Source: an uncultured Verrucomicrobia subdivision 3 bacterium (GTDB taxonomy: Bacteria; Verrucomicrobiota; Verrucomicrobiae; Limisphaerales; CAMLLE01). From it: a DNA stretch of 5,621 bases. Location of the stretch: assembly GCA_946480555.1 (NCBI GenBank), contig CAMLLE010000239.1, positions 1-5,621 on the forward strand, written 5' to 3'. A program made the position numbers and the translations under genes. The notes under the pieces were generated by a model that did not search any database, was not told the DNA's origin, and was given only the letters and a program-made list of their open reading frames with translations. This document shows positions 5,035 through 5,621 of this stretch, piece by piece. The stretch's first letter is position 1, and each line of letters opens with the position of its first letter.

Positions 5035-5621
5035 ATGCCGAACCCAAGTCAGCCTGGAACGCAGCCGCCCAGCACCTTCGCCACAGTCAATGAAGCGATC
5101 GGGCGCCACCGATGGACCATCTGCGCGCTGATCTTTGCGGCGACCACGATCAACTACCTCGATCGCCAGGTGCTGGGTTTGCTCAAGCCGGTGCTTTCAG
5201 CCGCCGGCGTGTTCGGCGATGAGACGGTTCAGGAGAAAAATTATGCGCGGGTCGTCATCTGTTTTCAGATCGCTTACGCGCTGGGAATGCTGTTCGCGGG
5301 CAAGTTCATCGACAAGGTCGGCACGAAAAAAGGTTACGCGTGGTCGTTGATCGGCTGGAGCGTGGCGGCCGTGGGCCATGCGTTCGGGCATCACACCTGG
5401 AGCTTTGGCGCGTGGCGCGCGGCGCCGGGTGTTACCGAGGCGGGGAATTTTCCAGCGGCGAACAAATGCGTGGCGGAATGGTTCCCCAAGAAAGAGCGCG
5501 CGTTCGCAACAGGTCTTTACAACTCCGGCGCCAACGTCGGCGCGATCGTTGCCCCGATCACCGTCCCATACATCGCCAGCGCATGGGGATGGGAATGGGC
5601 TTTTGTGATCACCGGCCTGGG
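5035..5621 (+). CDS. MFS transporter, hexuronate/ExuT-like (3' end outside window)
   Basis: The first 195 residues of a major-facilitator protein of the anion:cation symporter family, which includes the hexuronate transporter ExuT and sugar-acid relatives. The first membrane segment contains ICALIFAATTINYLDRQVLG (residues about 30-49; INYLDRQ is typical). The loop between segments 2 and 3 has GKFIDKVGTKKGY, the MFS motif-A position. Segment 4 carries TEAGNFPAANK, then EWFPKKERAFATGLYNSG and IVAPITVPYIA. One oddity is APG where relatives usually have a leucine before glycine (RAAPGVTEAGN). It would sit in the inner membrane and import uronates or related acids, fitting kduI/kduD upstream; substrate is inferred from family and context. 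ATG 5035 has no Shine-Dalgarno sequence. The reading frame is still open at the window end. Confidence 0.88.
   Translation, partial: MPNPSQPGTQPPSTFATVNEAIGRHRWTICALIFAATTINYLDRQVLGLLKPVLSAAGVFGDETVQEKNYARVVICFQIAYALGMLFAGKFIDKVGTKKGYAWSLIGWSVAAVGHAFGHHTWSFGAWRAAPGVTEAGNFPAANKCVAEWFPKKERAFATGLYNSGANVGAIVAPITVPYIASAWGWEWAFVITGL

Overview
The window looks like chromosomal DNA from a GC-rich, carbohydrate-degrading bacterium, most likely Verrucomicrobiota or a PVC-group relative. This is an inference from protein style, from start sites without Shine-Dalgarno sequences, and from intergenic tandem/inverted repeats that I associate from memory with such genomes. It has not been tested by a search. 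All supported genes are on the + strand.

Layout: (1) positions 2-58 may be the last codons of an unidentified upstream gene, followed by a short 10-bp-period repeat. (2) Positions 116-2752 carry lutB and lutC, two of the three lactate-oxidation (LutABC) proteins. A 148-residue four-helix-bundle (23S rRNA IVP-like) gene is wedged between them, inside a 547-bp unit with 35-bp inverted ends (33/35 identical). (3) Positions 2753-2999 are a gap with an inverted pair of the 10-bp-period repeat. (4) Positions 3000-4694 carry kduI and kduD, which convert 5-dehydro-4-deoxy-glucuronate to 2-dehydro-3-deoxy-gluconate (KDG); a 93-bp palindrome built of 7-bp units lies between them. (5) Positions 4698-4804 are a gene-less palindrome related to the ends of the lutB/lutC insert, followed by 230 bp with no gene. 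(6) From 5035 to the window edge is the N-terminal part of a major-facilitator transporter of the hexuronate (ExuT-like) type.

How the genes fit together: the transporter would bring in hexuronate-type compounds, and KduI and KduD process the unsaturated-uronate product released by polysaccharide lyases. LutB/LutC oxidise L-lactate, which can arise from rhamnose or fucose through lactaldehyde. Together this suggests use of a polymer containing both uronic acid and deoxysugar, such as rhamnogalacturonan or ulvan. That is inference from gene context.

The most unusual feature is the intergenic DNA. Every gap between genes holds a short-period repeat array, in four of the five as an inverted pair, from three sequence families. 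One copy encloses the four-helix-bundle gene and appears to have split an overlapping lutB-lutC junction.
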